A stretch of 64,000 nucleotides of DNA. It comes from Coriobacteriia bacterium. GTDB lineage: Bacteria; Actinomycetota; Coriobacteriia; Coriobacteriales; Eggerthellaceae. A model generated the notes under the pieces. That model was given only the letters and a program-made list of their open reading frames with translations, did not search any database and was not told the DNA's origin. A program made the position numbers and the translations under genes. How positions within the stretch are numbered: position 1 is the first letter of the stretch; each line of letters opens with the position of its first letter. The DNA is taken from NCBI GenBank assembly GCA_030526515.1, contig JAUNCQ010000001.1, forward strand, positions 99,617 through 163,616. The letters are read 5' to 3'. Positions 60,817-64,000 of this stretch are shown here, in pieces.

Positions 60817-62016
60817 GTGGCGGAAGCGAAGGAAGAAAAGCAATATGACCCCAACAAGCTTGGGTTCATGCGCGTGCTCATGGTGCTGTGGGTGATCAAC
60901 ATCCTGGCGACCCTCATGAGCCTGGTCATGCTGAAGAAGGGCCAGTGGGACCTGGGCTTCGTCGGATGGCGCAACCTGTTCAACGTGGTGCTCGAGGGCG
61001 TCACCCTGTGGCTTCTGTGGCAGCGCAAGGCGATCGCGCGCTATGCCATCATGGCCTTCGCCGGCTTCACCATAGTGGTGGGCACTACCTATACGCTGGT
61101 CAGCGGCCACTACACGGTGACCTCCCTGGCGCTGAACTCTGCCTTCGATGTGGTGCTGATCCTGTACTTCGCCCTTTCGCCCCGTGCCAAGGCGGTCCTG
61201 AACCAGCCCTTCAGCAGCGAGATAGCCGCTTCCAAGCAGGTGGAGTACGACGAGCTGAACAAGTGGCGGACCTGGCCCTTCTGGCGAAACATGATCATGT
61301 ACTACTGCGTGTTCTCCGTTGCCGGCCACTGGATGGAGGCGGCGTTCTGCCTGCTGGTCAAGTACGGCATCTTCCCGGGCGTGTACGACCCCACCAGTCA
61401 GATCTGGTCGGACTACCTGTATCCGTTCCCGGTCTACGGCGTGGGCTTCTGCTTCTGCGTGCTGCTGTTCCATCCGGTGAAGCAGTGGCTGCGCCGTCGC
61501 TTCAAGGGCCTGCTGGCGCCGCTGGTGCTGAGCTACGTGTTCAACGCCGTCGTCTGCGCCCTCATCGAGCTGGCGCTGGGCCTGGCCACCAACATGCCTG
61601 CTACCCCCGGCGGCCCGCTGCCCCTGTGGGACTACTCTGACATGCCCTTCAACTTCATGGGCCAGATCTGCCTGCTGTACTCCAGCGCCTTCGGCGTGGC
61701 GGCCACCTTCGTCACGTGGGTGGCGTACCCGGCCATCGCCAAGCTGCTGAACCGTGCGCCCAAGGACGGCATGAACGTGATGTTCGCCGGCGTGGCCGTG
61801 GGCTACGCTATGCTGATCGCCCTGTACATGGTCAACCCCGAGCTGCCCCAGCTGGGCGGCGATGACGGCGAGCTGGTGTCCTCGGTCGTCTACGTCGAGG
61901 TCGGTGCGGATGGCAGCACCTCGACCTACACGGTCCTGAACCCCAGCCAGGAGCTGACCGATGCCGTGAAGGACCAGGCGGGCGTGCCCGTGGTGACGGA
62001 AGTGGAACAGGAGTAG
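60817..62016 (+). CDS. CmpB-like (putative ABC transporter type IV) membrane protein, with extra N-terminal domain
   Basis: This 399-residue protein starts at GTG behind GAAAGG. Residues about 15-120 form four helices (GFMRVLMVLWVINILATLMSLVML, YAIMAFAGFTIVVGTTYTL and others) with no named match. Residues about 150-345 contain the CmpB-like part (PF06541 type): TWPFWRNMIMYYCVFSVAGHWMEAAFCLLVK, YPFPVYGVGF and ALIELALGL. The C-terminal part outside the last helix is acidic. The role is unknown; no ATPase is next to it. The adjacent gene is a paralogue of the middle domain. Confidence 0.72.
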   Translation: MAEAKEEKQYDPNKLGFMRVLMVLWVINILATLMSLVMLKKGQWDLGFVGWRNLFNVVLEGVTLWLLWQRKAIARYAIMAFAGFTIVVGTTYTLVSGHYTVTSLALNSAFDVVLILYFALSPRAKAVLNQPFSSEIAASKQVEYDELNKWRTWPFWRNMIMYYCVFSVAGHWMEAAFCLLVKYGIFPGVYDPTSQIWSDYLYPFPVYGVGFCFCVLLFHPVKQWLRRRFKGLLAPLVLSYVFNAVVCALIELALGLATNMPATPGGPLPLWDYSDMPFNFMGQICLLYSSAFGVAATFVTWVAYPAIAKLLNRAPKDGMNVMFAGVAVGYAMLIALYMVNPELPQLGGDDGELVSSVVYVEVGADGSTSTYTVLNPSQELTDAVKDQAGVPVVTEVEQE

Positions 62017-62017
62017 C

Positions 62018-62695
62018 ATGGAGCCTTCGAACAACGGGGCGAAAACCACCCCCGAATCCACTCCCCAGCGCCCGGTCCGCCCTCATCCGGACTCGCTGCT
62101 GAAGCCCAAGCACCAGTGGATTCCCCGCAGCTGGCCCTTTTGGCGCAACCTGATCCTGTACTTCTGTCTGTTCAGCTGGGTGGGCCACTGGATGGAGATC
62201 GGCTACTGCACCATCATGGACAGCCTGTTCCATATTGTGGACCCCAACTCCGGCGTGTGGCAGAGCCCGCTGTTCCCGTTCCCGGTCTACGGCTGCGCGG
62301 TGGTGGTCATCGCGTTGGTTATGGAGCCCTTCCGCGGCCATCTGATCCACCGCTGGGCCATCCGCGGCAAGAGCAAGGCGGTTGCCTGCTGGGACTTCTA
62401 CTGGGCATCCGTGCTGCTGTCCATGTGCATGGAGCTGGCCCAGGGCTTCATCCAGAACCAGCCGGACGAAAACGGCGTCTACCCGCTGTGGGACAACTCC
62501 CAGCTGCCCGGCAACATCCTGGGACAGGCCTGGATCGTGAACGACCTGCTGCTGGGCGCTCTGGTGTCCCTTATGACTTGGGTGGTCTACCCGCTGTGCG
62601 AGCGCACCCTGGGCAAGGTGCCCGACAAGGTCCTCAACGCTGCGCTCCCCGTGGTGCTGATCCTGTTCGTGGCCTGCCTGGTGCTGTTCCAGTAG
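62018..62695 (+). CDS. CmpB-like (putative ABC transporter type IV) membrane protein
   Basis: This 225-residue protein starts one base after the stop of the paralogue upstream. SWPFWRNLILYFCLFSWVGHWMEIGYC, FPFPVYGCAVVVIAL, SVLLSMCMELAQGF and WVVYPLCE align with the upstream gene (TWPFWRNMIMYYCVFSVAGHWMEAAFC). Five or six predicted helices make up nearly all of it. It has the basic CmpB plan without the extra N-terminal helices. The overlap in translation and homology suggests the two form a hetero-oligomer. The role is unknown. Confidence 0.75.
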   Translation: MEPSNNGAKTTPESTPQRPVRPHPDSLLKPKHQWIPRSWPFWRNLILYFCLFSWVGHWMEIGYCTIMDSLFHIVDPNSGVWQSPLFPFPVYGCAVVVIALVMEPFRGHLIHRWAIRGKSKAVACWDFYWASVLLSMCMELAQGFIQNQPDENGVYPLWDNSQLPGNILGQAWIVNDLLLGALVSLMTWVVYPLCERTLGKVPDKVLNAALPVVLILFVACLVLFQ

Positions 62696-62843
62696 GGGGG
62701 CAGCTGGGCGGAGCAGAGCCTCCTGGCTGCATTTGTGCGCTGCGTCTTCCTCGGACGAGCCGCCGTAAGGCGGCCGTAACAGCGCTTTCGCCCGACGTTA
62801 TGACAACTTGTGTAGATTCTGTTGATAGCATTGCTCCAACGTG

Positions 62844-62870
62844 TGCGCCTTCAGGGGGAAGGCGATTTTT
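62844..62870 (+). terminator. Terminator-like hairpin just ahead of the symporter ribosome site
   Basis: CGCCTTC (62846-62852) pairs with GAAGGCG (62858-62864) with an AGGGG loop, followed by ATTTTT. AAGGAG of the next gene begins four bases on. It could be an attenuator or the end of the upstream unit. Confidence 0.65.
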
Positions 62871-62885
62871 GGAAAGGAGCAGGGT

Positions 62886-64000
62886 TTGAAGAAGATTTTC
62901 ACCAGCCTGCCGTTTATTCTGCTCATGGGCGTGGTCGTCGGCATCGTGTTCGGCCTGGTTTCCAACGAAGCCATCATGAACGTGGTCGTGACCGTCAAGC
63001 ATGTCCTGAGCCAGATCATCATGTTCTGCGTGCCGCTGATCATCATCGGCTTCATCGCGCCGTCCATCACCAAGTTGGGATCGAACGTGTCCCGCATCCT
63101 GGGCGTTGCGGTGGTCATCGCGTACATCTCGTCCATCGGCGCGGCGTTCTTCAGCACCGCGTCCGGCTACGCCATCATCCCGAGCCTGTCCATTGCGACC
63201 TCGGCTGATGCGCTGAAGGAGCTGCCGGAGGTCATCTTCGAGCTGAACATCCCGCAGATCATGCCGGTCATGAGCGCCCTGGTGCTGTCCATCATGCTGG
63301 GCGTTGCCGCGGTGTTCACCAAGGCCAGCACCATGATCAAGCTGCTGGATGAATTCCAGCGCATCGTCCTGGCCGTGGTCACCAAGGTGGTCATCCCGCT
63401 GCTGCCCTTCTACATTGCCACCACCTTCTGGTGCCTGACCTATGAGGGCTCCATCACCCAGCAGCTGCCGGTCTTCCTGGTGGTCATCGTCATCGTGATC
63501 GTGGGCCATTACATCTGGCTGGCCCTGCTGTACGGCGTTGCCGGCGCGTACTCCGGCAAGAACCCGCTGCAGGTGCTGAAACACTACGGCCCGGCGTACC
63601 TGACCGCCATCGGCACCATGAGCTCTGCTGCCACGCTGGCCGTTTCCCTGCGCTGCGCAAACCGCTCCGAGGTCCTGCGCAAGGACATGGTGAACTTCGG
63701 CGTGCCGCTGTTCGCCAACATCCACCTGTGCGGCTCCGTCCTGACCGAGGTCTTCTTCTGCATGACCATCAGCCAGATGCTCTACGGCGCCATGCCCGAG
63801 GTCTCCACCATGGTCCTGTTCTGCCTGCTGCTGGGCATCTTCGCCATTGGCGCTCCCGGCGTTCCGGGCGGCACCGTCATGGCATCCCTGGGCCTGGTCA
63901 CCGGCGTCCTGGGCTTCGATGCCACCGGCACCGCGCTGGTGCTGACCATCTTCGCCCTGCAGGACAGCTTCGGCACCGCCTGCAACGTCACCGGCGACGG
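62886..64000 (+). CDS. Dicarboxylate/amino acid:cation symporter (3' end outside window)
   Basis: A TTG start at 62886 behind AAGGAG is followed by an open frame to the window end, 371 residues. Typical features of the DAACS family are the N-terminal LPFILLMGVVVGIVFGLVSN, IIMFCVPLIIIGFIAPSI, and the hairpin region YLTAIGTMSSAATLAVSL near residue 240 (serine-rich motif), then GAPGVPGGTVMASLGLV and FALQDSFGTACNVTGDG, which matches the conserved NxxGD metal and substrate site. It moves dicarboxylates or acidic or neutral amino acids with Na+ or H+ across the cytoplasmic membrane. About 30-60 residues are likely missing. Confidence 0.9.
   Translation, partial: MKKIFTSLPFILLMGVVVGIVFGLVSNEAIMNVVVTVKHVLSQIIMFCVPLIIIGFIAPSITKLGSNVSRILGVAVVIAYISSIGAAFFSTASGYAIIPSLSIATSADALKELPEVIFELNIPQIMPVMSALVLSIMLGVAAVFTKASTMIKLLDEFQRIVLAVVTKVVIPLLPFYIATTFWCLTYEGSITQQLPVFLVVIVIVIVGHYIWLALLYGVAGAYSGKNPLQVLKHYGPAYLTAIGTMSSAATLAVSLRCANRSEVLRKDMVNFGVPLFANIHLCGSVLTEVFFCMTISQMLYGAMPEVSTMVLFCLLLGIFAIGAPGVPGGTVMASLGLVTGVLGFDATGTALVLTIFALQDSFGTACNVTGD

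Overview
The window is about 64 kb of GC-rich (by eye above 60 percent), densely packed, mostly plus-strand bacterial chromosome. Its gene content is Gram-positive and points to Actinomycetota, most likely class Coriobacteriia. The reasons are CDP-polyol transferases, L,D-transpeptidases carrying ChW-like repeats, a GlnR-like regulator beside a short glutamine synthetase, mreBCD-PBP2-rodA followed by a DUF697 protein, the paired radical SAM proteins of the TIGR03960/TIGR03936 type, and frequent GTG/TTG starts. The genus cannot be settled from sequence alone. No transposase, integrase, prophage or CRISPR array was seen.

Layout. Positions 1-20074 form a cell-surface polymer region: a CDP-glycerol transferase cut by the window edge, two secreted L,D-transpeptidases, a double ATP-grasp protein, a second CDP-glycerol transferase, a single ATP-grasp protein, a nucleotidyltransferase, a Mur-ligase/LRR fusion, a YfhO-type membrane protein, a WecE-like sugar aminotransferase, a polyprenyl-phosphate glycosyltransferase, a third ATP-grasp protein, two small EamA/SMR-type membrane proteins and a Wzm/Wzt-type ABC exporter. 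A secreted GH25 lysozyme follows (20095-21369). Positions 21538-24929 hold glnA, an atypical OmpR-family regulator and an RGG-rich protein with a Tudor-like core. Positions 25000-27881 (minus strand) hold a methyltransferase/YcaO-like fusion and a secreted nuclease.

Positions 27955-42940 carry polA, an orphan type IV prepilin, a small ribbon-helix-helix protein with an operator-like palindrome cluster, a structured RNA candidate, and the conserved block rplU-rpmA-obgE-proB-proA-nadD-yqeK-rsfS. After these come tRNA-Glu, an MGDG-synthase-like glycosyltransferase, a DEAD-box helicase and a NifX-like protein. Positions 43010-46669 (minus strand) hold a hybrid histidine kinase and an RlmD-type methyltransferase. 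Positions 46785-59636 hold tRNA-Arg, a cyclophilin, a TPR membrane protein, ndk, the rod-shape operon mreB-mreC-mreD-pbp2-rodA-DUF697, the two radical SAM-linked genes and tRNA-Asp. The last 4 kb hold four copies of a 20-bp palindrome, a TRIC-like membrane protein, two tandem CmpB-like membrane proteins and the start of a dicarboxylate symporter.

How the genes may work together. The first 20 kb look like one pathway building and exporting a polyol-phosphate type polymer. It is unusual in carrying four ATP-dependent carboxylate-amine ligase type proteins, one fused to leucine-rich repeats, which suggests an amino-acid or peptide modified polymer. A second module within it (aminotransferase, polyprenyl-phosphate glycosyltransferase, two-subunit flippase-like pair, YfhO) has the parts of a three-component system for adding an amino-deoxysugar outside the membrane. 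These functional links are inference. A short octamer, GGGCGAAA, recurs at least 36 times and forms several intergenic hairpins.
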